This document shows, piece by piece, positions 1 through 8,622 of a stretch of 64,000 nucleotides of DNA; the first letter of the stretch is position 1; every line of letters begins with the position of its first letter. The stretch covers positions 186,001-250,000 of the forward strand of contig NZ_JAJIRQ010000001.1 in NCBI RefSeq assembly GCF_025717605.1, written 5' to 3'. A program made the translations under genes and the position numbers. The DNA is from Paucibacter sp. TC2R-5. GTDB taxonomy: Bacteria > Pseudomonadota > Gammaproteobacteria > Burkholderiales > Burkholderiaceae_C. The notes under the pieces are model-generated. The model was not told the origin of the DNA and did no database searches. It saw only the letters and a program-made list of their open reading frames with translations.

Positions 1-1
1 G

Positions 2-133
2 AATATCCAGCATATTTTTGCGGTGACCGAGCAGACCAGCGAAGGCACGCGCTCGACCGCCTTGATGGTGCATGAGTTGTCCCGATCGGCTGACGCATTG
101 AAGCAGTCGGTGGCTCGCTTCAAAGTTGCCTAA
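2..133 (+). CDS. pilJ: PilJ-type methyl-accepting chemotaxis protein, C-terminal end only
   Basis: Only the last 43 codons are in the window; the gene begins upstream of base 1. The reading frame runs from base 2 to a TAA at 131-133. The segment shows the helical end of a chemoreceptor signalling domain (FAVTEQTSEGTRSTA, then an ELSRSADAL run). The identification as PilJ rests mainly on position: it lies 16 bases before chpA, matching the pilG-pilH-pilI-pilJ-chpA order of Pil-Chp clusters. PilJ is the inner-membrane receptor that passes surface or ligand signals to ChpA to control type IV pilus activity. The sensory part cannot be assessed here. Confidence 0.75.
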   Translation, partial: NIQHIFAVTEQTSEGTRSTALMVHELSRSADALKQSVARFKVA

Positions 134-149
134 GGCCTGGGATCCGAGC

Positions 150-3100
150 ATGGATATTGCACGCGATTCAGAATTTCCCGCCGACCTCAGCCCGCTTGCC
201 TGGGTGCAAGAGGAGTTGCGGCGCTCGCTTGAGGCGGTCCATAAAACCCTGCGCCGCATACTGCGCGATGGCGAAAATCGCCAATCGGCTGCGGCAGGCT
301 TGGGCGCAGAGGGCATGGTGGCCGCTCCGATCAATGCGGGCGCACAGGCGGCGCTGCAGGCGGCGGCCGCACAGCTGCACCAGGTGGCCGGTGTATTGGG
401 CTTGGTGGGTTTGCCGGCGGGAGCCTTGGTTTTGCGGGCGGCCGAACAGGCTGTGACTGCCCTGGCCGAGGCGCCGGCTCAGATTGATGTGACTCACGTC
501 GAAACGATAGAGCGCGCCAACTTTGCCTTGCTGTCGCTGATCGCGCGCATGTTGGCCGGTGGCCCGGCGGCGAGCCAGGTAACGACCCACAGTGCCAGTC
601 CCGTATCGACCCTGAGCCTGTTTCCGGCCTACCGGGACTTGCAGACGATGAATGGCGCCGAGCGCATTCATCCGGCCGACTTATGGCAGTTTGAATGGAG
701 CTGGCGCACGCTGCCGGCCGACGCGCACGCGCAGGCCTTGCCGGCAGCGACGGTGCGGCCGGCGTTTGAGGCCGCTTTGCTCAAGCATATGCGTGCGCCC
801 AACGCCGAACATGCGCGTAGCCTGAGTGAGCTCAGCGCGGGCTTGGCTGCGGGACTGCAGTCGCCCCGCTCGAAAACCTTGTGGCAGCTGGCCGCCGCGG
901 TGTTCGAGGCGCAGACGCTGGGCTTGCTGACGGTCGATGCCTTGGTCAAGCGCCTGGGCTCGCGTTTGCTGTCGCAGATGCGCGCGCTGCCCCAAGGCGA
1001 TGCGGGTGTAAATGAGCGCCTGGCGCAAGACCTGCTGTTCTTTTGCGCTCAAAGCAGCGCGCCCACGCCCACGTCCACGGCGATGCAGTCGGCCCCGCGC
1101 TTGCAAGCGGCCCTGGCCAGCTATGGGCTGTTGGATATGCCCGCCGGCGACTATGAGGACGCGACGCTGGGTCATATCGACCCCGCTTGGGTGACGCAGG
1201 CGCGCCGCCGGGTGGTGTCGGCCAAGGACTCTTGGGGCAGTGCGGCCGAGGGCGACAGCCAACGGGCCAGCGCTTTGAATGAGCAGTTTGCGGCCCTGGC
1301 CGAATCACTGCAAAAACTCTTTCCCAGCGGCGAGGTGTTGGCCGAGTCGCTGCAGCGTGCGGTGGTGGCAACTCTGCGTTCGGAAGCCCCGCCGCCACCG
1401 GCCTTGGCCATGGAGGTTGCGACCAGCTTGCTGTATGTCGAGGCTGCGCTGGATGACGCCGCTTTTGACCAGCCCGAGCAGGCCGAACGGGTGCGCCGGC
1501 TGGCCGGCCGCATCGAGTCGGTGGCACGCGGCGGCGAGCCCGAGCCGCTGGAAGCTTGGATGGAGGATTTGTACCGCCGGGTCTCCGATCGTCAAACCCT
1601 GGGCAGCGTGGTCCAGGAGCTGCGTGTCAACCTGTCCGAGATCGAGCGGCAGGCGGACGAGTATTTCCGCAACCCCAGCCAGCGCGAGCGGCTGATCCCG
1701 GTGCCGGGCCAGTTGCAAGCGATGCGCGGTGTCTTGACGGTGCTGGGGCTGGATCAAGCCTCGCTGGCCTGTTTGCGCATGCGCGATGAGGTCGACGAGT
1801 TGGCCAATACCGAGGTCGACGTGGAGCGCGGCGGGCCGCGCGAGTTGTTTGACCGCTTGGCCAATAACCTGGGTGCGCTGGGCTTCCTCATCGATATGTT
1901 GAGTGTGCAGCCGCAACTGGCCAAGCGCATGTTCAGCTTCGACGAAGCCAGCGGCCGCCTCAATCCGGTCATGGGCCGGCGCAGCGACGCGAGCCCGGTG
2001 CCGCCACGCAATCCGCCAGCACTGGATCAGCCGCTGCCGACCTTGCCCGCGCATGATGCGGTTGAGCCCCAGCCTGTTGCTGTTGCTGTTGCTGTTGCTG
2101 CTCCGGCTGCTGAGATCGATGTCGGGCCGGCGCATGCCGAGCTGCCGCCCCTTGACTTGGCGCTTGACCTGGCATTTGAAGCCGCGCCCACGGCACCGCT
2201 TGAATTGCCCGTCAGCATTGAGGCGCCCCCTCAGCCTGAGGCGATCGCTGCGCCCGAAGTTCATGCCCAAGCCCAAGCTCCCGTGCTTGCGCCTGCGGCC
2301 GCAGTGGCCCAGCCGCCGCATGACCCGGAGATGCAAGAGATCTTCCTGGAGGAGGCCGATGAGGTCATCTCCAATGCGCGCGCGGCGCTGGCGACCTTGC
2401 AGGAAACACCCAGCGAGCGCGAGGCCATGACGGTCCTGCGGCGCGCTTTTCACACGCTCAAAGGCAGCGCCCGCATGGTCGGCATGGACGCCTTCGGCGA
2501 GGGCGCCTGGGCCTGCGAGCAGCTATACAACGCCCGTCTGGCCGAGGCTGCGCCTTTTGGCGACGCGGGCCTGCTGAGCTTTACCGGCGAGGCGCTGGAT
2601 TACCTCGCCGATTGGTGCGCGCAGATCGTGGCGCAAGCGCCGGTTTCACAACGGTCCGAGTATTTGCGCCAGGCGGCCGATGCCTTGCGTCTGGGCGAGG
2701 CCGCCGTGCCGCTGGAATCGGCGGCTGAAACGACAGCTGCATCCCAGTTAGAAGCTCCGGCCGATTGGCCAGTGACCTCGATCGATGCACCGGCGACCGA
2801 TCTGGAGCAAGCACCGGCCGACGCCTTGGAGCAGCTGCATTTGCGGGAGTTGCCGGTGTTGCCGGAGCTGGAACAAGCCGCAGCTCCCGTGCAGGAACCG
2901 GACACCGCGCTCGACGATTTGTCGACGCTGGAGGTCTTGCCCTTCGAACTCCATCTGCCGCCCGAGCCGACCGCGCCGCCTGCGCCGGTGTTTGAGTTGC
3001 CCGAGTTCGAGCTCAGCTTGGACCTGGGCGAGGAACTGGAGCAGTCGGCCTTGGTGGCTGCTTCGCCGGCACCGTTGATCCCGGTGGATGCGCCTGTAGA

Positions 3101-6100
3101 AGCAGAAGCAGAAGCGGGGGCGGAAGCAGAACTACAGGCCGAAGCCGAAACGCAGGAAGCTCATGCCTCGGCCGAACCCAGCATCGCCCGCACGCCGCCG
3201 CGCTCGGCCTTTGAGCCGGTCTTGGTCATGGGTGGCCGCGCAGCCGTCGAGCCGCATCCGCTTGCGCCCGATGAGGCCGAGGACATGCCGCATTCAGAGC
3301 CTGTCGCGCTGGATGAGTCGCTGGACGAGCAGTACAAAATGATTGGCAGCTTGCCGGTCAAGCTGGAGTTGTTCAATATCTTCCTCAACGAGGCCGACGA
3401 ATTGTCGCGTCGCCTGGCCACGAGTTTGGCCGAATGGGCCTTGGAGTTGAATCGCCCGGTGCCGGCCAATTGCGAGGCTTTGTCACATGCCTTGTCGGGC
3501 AGCGCCTCGGCGGTCAAATTTGATGATCTGGCGACCTTGACTCGCGCGATGGAGCATGCCTTGGGGCGGGCCGCGCGAGCCAGCCGCTACAGCGAAGCCG
3601 AGGCGCAGCTGTTTGTCGGCGCGGCGGACCAGGTGCGGCAATTGCTGCACCAATTTGCGGCCGGTTTCTTGAAGACTTTTGACTCGGCAACGCTGGCGGC
3701 TTTGCGTGCCTATGAGCCCAATCTTGAGCCCAATAGCCGTTTCGGTGAATTGAGTGATCTTGAGGACGATGGCAAACATTGGCGGGACTCGCGCCCGGGG
3801 GCAGCAGCCGCTGCCCTGGATGCGCCAGATGCGCCCGAAGTTGGCATGCACTTGGCTGAAGCCGATCAGGTCGAGCCGGGCCTGCCCGATGACATCGACC
3901 CGGTGCTCTTGCCCATTTTCGAAGAAGAGGCACGCGATTTGCTGCGTGATCTGCATGCGGCGCTGCGGGAGTGGGTTGCCCAGCCGAGCGACTTGCGTTG
4001 CGCCTCGGCCTGCATGCGGGCATTGCACACGATCAAGGGCGGCGCCCGCCTGACCGGCGCGATGCGCTTGGGTGAGCAGGCCCATGCGCTGGAATCGGCG
4101 CTCGAGCGAGCCGTCGCCGATGGCCTGCCTTCGCCGGACGACTTGCTGGGCTTGCAGGCCGCTGCGGATGCGCTGGAAGCCAGCTTTGAGCATTTGGGTG
4201 CTGTAGCGGTACCGGTACAGGCGCCTATGCCTGAAGTCGAGGCCATTGCGGAGCCTGTAGTCGAGCCGGTAGTTGAGCCAGTCATCGAGCCCGCGGCTGA
4301 GACGCTGCTCGAATTGGCGGTGGAGCCGGCGGCGCAAGCGAGCGCTGAACTGTCTGCCCAAGCTCCTGCCGAATCGCTCGTGGAACCCGAGCTGGAACAG
4401 GTCAGCGACGCTGTGCTCTCGGAGAGCTTGCCGATAGCGCCTCAGCTCGCGATGGCCGGGGTGCAAATTGATTGGTCACGCTTCACCGATACACCACAGG
4501 ACGAGGGCGTCGAGGCGGCCGCGACCGGGCTGCAAGCCATGGTGCGGGTGCGGGGCAGCCTGCTGGAGCGCATGGCCGCGCAGGCCGGCGAGGTCAGCAT
4601 CAGGCGCGCAAGGCTGGAGTCCGAGCTGGCACAGATGAAGAGCAGCTTGCTTGATTTGGACGACAACTTGGGCCGGCTGCGCGCCCAGTTGCGCGAACTG
4701 GAGCTGCAGGCCGAATCGCAGCTGGGTGGCCAACAAGAGCTGCTCCAGGCCAAGGACGGCTCGGCCGACTTTGACCCGCTGGAGTTCGATCGCTACACGC
4801 GCTTCCAAGAGTTGACGCGGATGATGACCGAGTCGGTCGGCGACGTGGCCACCGTGCAGCGCGCCTTGCAGCGCAATGTGCAGTTGGGTGAGGATGAGCT
4901 GGCCGCACAGTCGCGCCTGACGCGAGAGTTGCAAGACGATTTGCTGCGCACCCGCATGGTCGAGTTTGAGAGCTTGGCCGAGCGCTTGCACCGGGTGGTG
5001 CGCCAAGCGGCGCGCGACGCGGGGCGGCAGGCGCGGCTGGAGATTGTCGGCGCGCAGACCGAACTGGACCGCAGCGTGTTGGAGCGGATGGCGGGCGCTT
5101 TTGAACATCTGCTGCGCAACAGCGTCAGCCACGGCATTGAGGCGGCCGAGGCGCGCATCGCTCAGGGCAAAGACCCGGTCGGCACGCTGCGCCTGACGGT
5201 GCGCCAAGAAGGCAATGAAGTCTTGCTGAATTTCAGCGACGACGGGGCTGGCCTGGACCTGCAGCGCATCCGCGAGCGCGCTCTGCAACTGGGCTTGCTG
5301 CCGGCCGCCGTGACAGGCGAGTCGGTGGGGGCGCCTAACATGCCTGACGAGGCCGCCTTGATGCAGCTGATTTTCGCGCCGGGCTTTTCGACCGCCGAGC
5401 AGGTGACCGAGTTGTCCGGGCGCGGGGTAGGCATGGACGTGGTGCGCGCCGAAGTCAGCACGCTGGGCGGCTCGATCGAAACCAGCTCGGTGCCTGGCCA
5501 AGGCACGGCATTCATGCTGCGCTTGCCGCTGACCACGGCGCTGACGCAGGTGGTGCTTTTGCGTTGCGGCGAGCAGGTGGTGGCGGTGCCGGCCGGTTTG
5601 ATGGATTCCTTGCAGCGTGTGCCCAGCGAGCAGGTCGAGGCGGCCTATGCCAGCGGAACGCTGCAATTCGGCGGCGAGGCCTTGCCTTTTTATTGGCTCG
5701 GTGGCCTGCTGGGCCTGGCCGGTCGCGGCCATGGCCAGGGCAAGCATATGTCGGTGGTCCTGGTGCGCAGTGCCCAGCAGCGCATCGCACTGCACATCGA
5801 CGAGGTCTTGGGCAATCAGGAAGTGGTGGTCAAGAACTTAGGCCCGCAGCTGAGCCGGGTGCCAGGTCTTGCCGGCATCAGCTTGCTGGCCTCGGGCGAG
5901 GTTGCCCTGATTTACAACCCGGTCGCGCTGTCCACCTGGTATGGCGCCGCCGCGCAACAGCGCTTGGCCGCGCTGCGCCAGTCACAGGGTCAAGAAGGGC
6001 CGGGTAGTCAGGCCAAGCCGGCGGAGGCCGAGCAGACCTTGGCACCGCTGGTGCTGGTGGTGGACGACTCATTGACGGTGCGCCGCGTCACCCAGCGGCT

Positions 6101-6434
6101 GCTGGAGCGCGAGGGCTACCGGGTGCAGTTGGCCAAGGACGGCCTAGACGCGATGGAATGCCTGGCCGCCGAGGAGTTACCGGCCATGGTCTTGTCCGAC
6201 ATCGAGATGCCGCGCATGGACGGCTTCGACCTGGTTCGCAATATGCGGGCCGATCCGCGCTTGGCCGGCCTGCCGGTGGTGATGATCACCTCCAGAATTG
6301 CGCAGAAGCATCGCGATTACGCCCAACAACTAGGGGTCAACCATTACTTAGGCAAGCCCTATGACGAAGAGTTACTTTTGTCATTGATTGCTGGATACAC
6401 TTCGACACAATTTGCGGCCGAGCCCACTGTTTAG
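150..6434 (+). CDS. chpA: ChpA/PilL: multi-HPt hybrid CheA-type histidine kinase of the type IV pilus system
   Basis: Cytosolic hybrid sensor kinase of 2094 residues, expected to take signals from PilJ and phosphorylate the PilG/PilH regulators that control pilus extension and retraction. Three phosphotransfer domains are visible: His768 in AFHTLKGSAR, His1113 in a degenerate SHALSGSAS, and His1293 in ALHTIKGGAR. A CheA-type ATPase follows (HLLRNSVSHGIE near 1650, GRGVGMDVVR near 1755), then a CheW-like domain and a C-terminal receiver with Asp2017 in SDIEMPRMDGF. The first 600 residues look like further divergent HPt-type helical domains. Proline- and alanine-rich linkers separate the domains. 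I chose the ATG at 150; an upstream TTG at 126 overlaps pilJ. It is somewhat shorter than Pseudomonas ChpA, which has more phosphotransfer modules. Confidence 0.93.
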   Translation: MDIARDSEFPADLSPLAWVQEELRRSLEAVHKTLRRILRDGENRQSAAAGLGAEGMVAAPINAGAQAALQAAAAQLHQVAGVLGLVGLPAGALVLRAAEQAVTALAEAPAQIDVTHVETIERANFALLSLIARMLAGGPAASQVTTHSASPVSTLSLFPAYRDLQTMNGAERIHPADLWQFEWSWRTLPADAHAQALPAATVRPAFEAALLKHMRAPNAEHARSLSELSAGLAAGLQSPRSKTLWQLAAAVFEAQTLGLLTVDALVKRLGSRLLSQMRALPQGDAGVNERLAQDLLFFCAQSSAPTPTSTAMQSAPRLQAALASYGLLDMPAGDYEDATLGHIDPAWVTQARRRVVSAKDSWGSAAEGDSQRASALNEQFAALAESLQKLFPSGEVLAESLQRAVVATLRSEAPPPPALAMEVATSLLYVEAALDDAAFDQPEQAERVRRLAGRIESVARGGEPEPLEAWMEDLYRRVSDRQTLGSVVQELRVNLSEIERQADEYFRNPSQRERLIPVPGQLQAMRGVLTVLGLDQASLACLRMRDEVDELANTEVDVERGGPRELFDRLANNLGALGFLIDMLSVQPQLAKRMFSFDEASGRLNPVMGRRSDASPVPPRNPPALDQPLPTLPAHDAVEPQPVAVAVAVAAPAAEIDVGPAHAELPPLDLALDLAFEAAPTAPLELPVSIEAPPQPEAIAAPEVHAQAQAPVLAPAAAVAQPPHDPEMQEIFLEEADEVISNARAALATLQETPSEREAMTVLRRAFHTLKGSARMVGMDAFGEGAWACEQLYNARLAEAAPFGDAGLLSFTGEALDYLADWCAQIVAQAPVSQRSEYLRQAADALRLGEAAVPLESAAETTAASQLEAPADWPVTSIDAPATDLEQAPADALEQLHLRELPVLPELEQAAAPVQEPDTALDDLSTLEVLPFELHLPPEPTAPPAPVFELPEFELSLDLGEELEQSALVAASPAPLIPVDAPVEAEAEAGAEAELQAEAETQEAHASAEPSIARTPPRSAFEPVLVMGGRAAVEPHPLAPDEAEDMPHSEPVALDESLDEQYKMIGSLPVKLELFNIFLNEADELSRRLATSLAEWALELNRPVPANCEALSHALSGSASAVKFDDLATLTRAMEHALGRAARASRYSEAEAQLFVGAADQVRQLLHQFAAGFLKTFDSATLAALRAYEPNLEPNSRFGELSDLEDDGKHWRDSRPGAAAAALDAPDAPEVGMHLAEADQVEPGLPDDIDPVLLPIFEEEARDLLRDLHAALREWVAQPSDLRCASACMRALHTIKGGARLTGAMRLGEQAHALESALERAVADGLPSPDDLLGLQAAADALEASFEHLGAVAVPVQAPMPEVEAIAEPVVEPVVEPVIEPAAETLLELAVEPAAQASAELSAQAPAESLVEPELEQVSDAVLSESLPIAPQLAMAGVQIDWSRFTDTPQDEGVEAAATGLQAMVRVRGSLLERMAAQAGEVSIRRARLESELAQMKSSLLDLDDNLGRLRAQLRELELQAESQLGGQQELLQAKDGSADFDPLEFDRYTRFQELTRMMTESVGDVATVQRALQRNVQLGEDELAAQSRLTRELQDDLLRTRMVEFESLAERLHRVVRQAARDAGRQARLEIVGAQTELDRSVLERMAGAFEHLLRNSVSHGIEAAEARIAQGKDPVGTLRLTVRQEGNEVLLNFSDDGAGLDLQRIRERALQLGLLPAAVTGESVGAPNMPDEAALMQLIFAPGFSTAEQVTELSGRGVGMDVVRAEVSTLGGSIETSSVPGQGTAFMLRLPLTTALTQVVLLRCGEQVVAVPAGLMDSLQRVPSEQVEAAYASGTLQFGGEALPFYWLGGLLGLAGRGHGQGKHMSVVLVRSAQQRIALHIDEVLGNQEVVVKNLGPQLSRVPGLAGISLLASGEVALIYNPVALSTWYGAAAQQRLAALRQSQGQEGPGSQAKPAEAEQTLAPLVLVVDDSLTVRRVTQRLLEREGYRVQLAKDGLDAMECLAAEELPAMVLSDIEMPRMDGFDLVRNMRADPRLAGLPVVMITSRIAQKHRDYAQQLGVNHYLGKPYDEELLLSLIAGYTSTQFAAEPTV
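2076..2102 (+). repeat. In-frame GTTGCT hexanucleotide repeat inside chpA
   Basis: Four perfect copies of gttgct plus an extra gct encode alternating Val-Ala in the linker before the first recognisable HPt domain of ChpA. Gain or loss of a unit would stay in frame and only change linker length. Other low-complexity linker repeats lie at about 3100-3150 (Ala-Glu) and 4255-4290 (Glu-Pro-Val-Val). Confidence 0.85.
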
Positions 6435-6442
6435 CGCTCGGC

Positions 6443-6466
6443 GCTGCGGGTCGGGGCCGCAGCTTT
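6443..6466 (+). terminator. Possible weak terminator after chpA
   Basis: A 7-bp stem gctgcgg/ccgcagc (6443-6449 with 6457-6463) is followed by only three T residues. It sits 9 bases after the chpA stop and before the GGDEF gene. The short T-run makes it a weak or leaky terminator at best, so readthrough into the next gene is plausible. Confidence 0.35.
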
Positions 6467-6532
6467 AACCCTCTGGGTCCGTCGAAGTCAATAAAAGTAG
6501 CTCGAACTCCTGCAATGGAGTGAGTCAAAAAA

Positions 6533-7588
6533 ATGTCCGAAGTCGTTGATCATCTGGCCGAAATGACCGGCTTCCGGGACCGGGACGTCATGGACGTGAC
6601 CCTGGTGTGCGCATTGCGTGACCTCTTGGAGCCGCTGTCGGTGGCGATTTTTCGCTGTGTCGGCGACGCGGGCGAGCAGCGCTGGCTGACCCGCGCGCGC
6701 TTGGGCGCCGATGATGCTGTGGCCACCGCCGACCCGCTCTGGTCCGACCCCGCTGGCCTGCCTTTGCTGCAAGACTACCCGCAGCGCCTGGACTGCATGC
6801 ATAGCCGCGCCGTGGTGCAGGGCGAGCTACCAGCCTTGGCCGACAAGGCCGAGCAATTCATCAGCTTGTTCCCTATCGCCACCGATCGTGAGGTGGTGGG
6901 CGTTTTGGAAGTTATTTCAACGCAGCGCATGAGCCCTAAGGCGCAACGCATGGTCAGCAGCGTGCTGCGGATTTATCACAACTTCCAAGGCCTGCTCGAC
7001 TACAGCGAACGTGACACCTTGACGGGCCTGCTCAATCGCAAGACCTTTGAGGACAGCTTCCTGAAGGCCGTCAGCGAACTGCCGGCGCGGGCGATTCTGG
7101 CCGATACCGATGATGGGCGGCGTCACGAGGGCAGCAGCCCGCGTTACTTTTTGGGCGTCATCGATATCGATCACTTCAAACAGGTCAATGACCGCTTCGG
7201 ACATTTGATCGGTGACGAGGTCTTGCTCTTGTTGTCGCGCCTGATGCGCAGCAGCTTTCGCTTTCACGACTTACTCTACCGCTTTGGTGGTGAGGAGTTC
7301 GTGGTCTTGATGCGCTGCGAAGACGAGTTAGACGCGGCCCATGCCTTCGAGCGCCTGCGACTCAATACCGAGCAATATGCGTTCCCGCAAATTGGCCGCA
7401 TCACCGTCAGCATTGGTTTTACGCAAGTGCGTATCGAGGATTCGCCGGCCTCTGCCTTCGAGCGCGCCGACAAGGCCGTCTACCACGCGAAAGATTCGGG
7501 CCGCAACCAGGTGCACAGCCATGCCGAGCTGGTCTTGGCCGGCAAGATGAGCGAGCAGGCTCAGCTCAGCGCGATGGAATTGTTCTAA
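6533..7588 (+). CDS. GGDEF diguanylate cyclase with N-terminal GAF-like region
   Basis: Predicted to make cyclic di-GMP from two GTP. The protein has 351 residues with no membrane segment or signal peptide. Residues 1-150 look like a GAF-type sensory region. The GGDEF domain spans about 160-335 with an active-site GGEEF at 252-256, a functional variant. An RxxD inhibitory site (Arg243 to Asp246) lies five residues before the motif, so product feedback inhibition is expected. GGAG at 6517-6520 is a spaced ribosome binding site. The gene is 98 bases after chpA on the same strand, suggesting a link between pilus chemosensing and c-di-GMP; that link is inference. No EAL domain is present. Confidence 0.9.
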   Translation: MSEVVDHLAEMTGFRDRDVMDVTLVCALRDLLEPLSVAIFRCVGDAGEQRWLTRARLGADDAVATADPLWSDPAGLPLLQDYPQRLDCMHSRAVVQGELPALADKAEQFISLFPIATDREVVGVLEVISTQRMSPKAQRMVSSVLRIYHNFQGLLDYSERDTLTGLLNRKTFEDSFLKAVSELPARAILADTDDGRRHEGSSPRYFLGVIDIDHFKQVNDRFGHLIGDEVLLLLSRLMRSSFRFHDLLYRFGGEEFVVLMRCEDELDAAHAFERLRLNTEQYAFPQIGRITVSIGFTQVRIEDSPASAFERADKAVYHAKDSGRNQVHSHAELVLAGKMSEQAQLSAMELF

Positions 7589-7643
7589 CCCTGGTCTGCG
7601 AAGGGCTGGGTTGATTTGGCTTGATGGGCAAAAGCCCGGCCAG

Positions 7644-7658
7644 TGGCCAGTCTATTGC
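7644..7658 (+). promoter_or_regulatory. Sigma-54-like -24/-12 element upstream of a PEP-CTERM gene
   Basis: TGGCCAGTCTATTGC matches the sigma-54 consensus TGGCAC-R-N4-TTGC at all positions except the fifth and sixth, with the required GG and GC spacing. It lies 164 bases before the PEP-CTERM start at 7822. PEP-CTERM systems are commonly associated with the PrsK/PrsR pair, PrsR being a sigma-54-dependent activator, which makes the match more credible. It is a single match by eye, and a chance occurrence cannot be excluded. Confidence 0.4.
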
Positions 7659-7821
7659 GCCAGTTTGCGCAAATCAAAGCCCCCCGGCTTAGGGGGTGAG
7701 CGTGGTTTTGGTGAAAATTATCGGTACTTTGGAGCACCGTTATGCCATCATGCGCGTCGGTGAATAGATTCATCTGCAGTCTGCCCCCACCGAATGCCTG
7801 GGCCTCATTAAGGAAAACGTC

Positions 7822-8535
7822 ATGTCGACAAGTCAAATTTTCAATGCTTTCAAAAAGACCGGCTTGACCGTCGCCTTGGCGGCCGCTGCGTTTACCGGTG
7901 TCGCGCACGCTGGCGCTGTCAGCACCAGCTTTGATCCGCTGTTTGGGATCGCCTTGCCCAATCTGGGTTATGCGGGTACGTTTGACTTCACGGTCCCTGA
8001 CAGTTGCCTGGGTTCGATGTCTGGTGTGTATTCGCTTCCCCTACCATGCGGCGGTACTTTGACAGGGCTCGCGACTTTAACTTTGTATGACAAAAATTCG
8101 CTGGCGACCAGTATTACCTCCCCACAGCTGTCTCTCGATATTACTGGTCTGGATGTGAACAATGGAGTGGTGGTTGGTTGGAGTACGGATCGTTCGAATG
8201 ACCTGAAAACCTATTTTGCTGGCTTGGCTGCCGCAAACGGTCCAGGGGCCTACGTCAATAGCTTCGATATTTCATATTTGAATGGTGTCCCTTTGCTGGC
8301 TTGCCGTAATTGCAATGGAGGAACGAGCACCATTCGCGGCGAGCACGATAACTTCATCCAAAAATCAATTGTGACCAACGATGGTGGTGTTACCCATATT
8401 GTCACTATGACATTGGATGGCGGCTCAACGAGCAGCATCAACAACGTCATCACGCAAGTGCCGGAGCCGAGCAGCCTGATGTTGAGTCTGGCAGGCTTGT
8501 TGGGACTTGGTTTCATGGTTCGCCGCAAGCGCTGA
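7822..8535 (+). CDS. PEP-CTERM sorting domain protein
   Basis: Secreted protein of 237 residues with a signal peptide (positive n-region, hydrophobic stretch to about residue 30, cleavage near AHA). The C-terminus is a canonical sorting tail: VPEPSS, a hydrophobic helix, then RRKR. In this family an exosortase removes the tail and the protein goes to the surface or the exopolysaccharide matrix; no exosortase gene is in this window. The middle is low in charge, rich in Gly, Ser and Thr, and has four Cys residues that could form disulfides; I recognise no domain. AAGGAAAA at 7810 is the ribosome binding site. The third-position G+C is lower than that of neighbouring genes. A sigma-54-like site and a strong terminator bracket it as a single-gene unit. 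Confidence 0.85.
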   Translation: MSTSQIFNAFKKTGLTVALAAAAFTGVAHAGAVSTSFDPLFGIALPNLGYAGTFDFTVPDSCLGSMSGVYSLPLPCGGTLTGLATLTLYDKNSLATSITSPQLSLDITGLDVNNGVVVGWSTDRSNDLKTYFAGLAAANGPGAYVNSFDISYLNGVPLLACRNCNGGTSTIRGEHDNFIQKSIVTNDGGVTHIVTMTLDGGSTSSINNVITQVPEPSSLMLSLAGLLGLGFMVRRKR

Positions 8536-8562
8536 GTCAGCGCGGCCAAAGTCGCTATGGAG

Positions 8563-8596
8563 AAAAAGGCGGTCGCTTGAGGCGACCGCCTTTTTT
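8563..8596. terminator. Bidirectional intrinsic terminator
   Basis: AAAAA, a perfect 9-bp stem ggcggtcgc/gcgaccgcc (8568-8576 with 8582-8590), a 5-base loop, then TTTTTT. It lies between the convergent PEP-CTERM gene and the cyclase/ATPase gene and can serve both strands. Confidence 0.9.
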
Positions 8597-8622
8597 CATG
8601 CAGATGCTCAACAGCTACTGGC

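Noticed and set aside
7681-7696. CCCCC...GGGGG hairpin after the GGDEF gene as a terminator
   Set aside because: Only five base pairs and no T-run directly after it.
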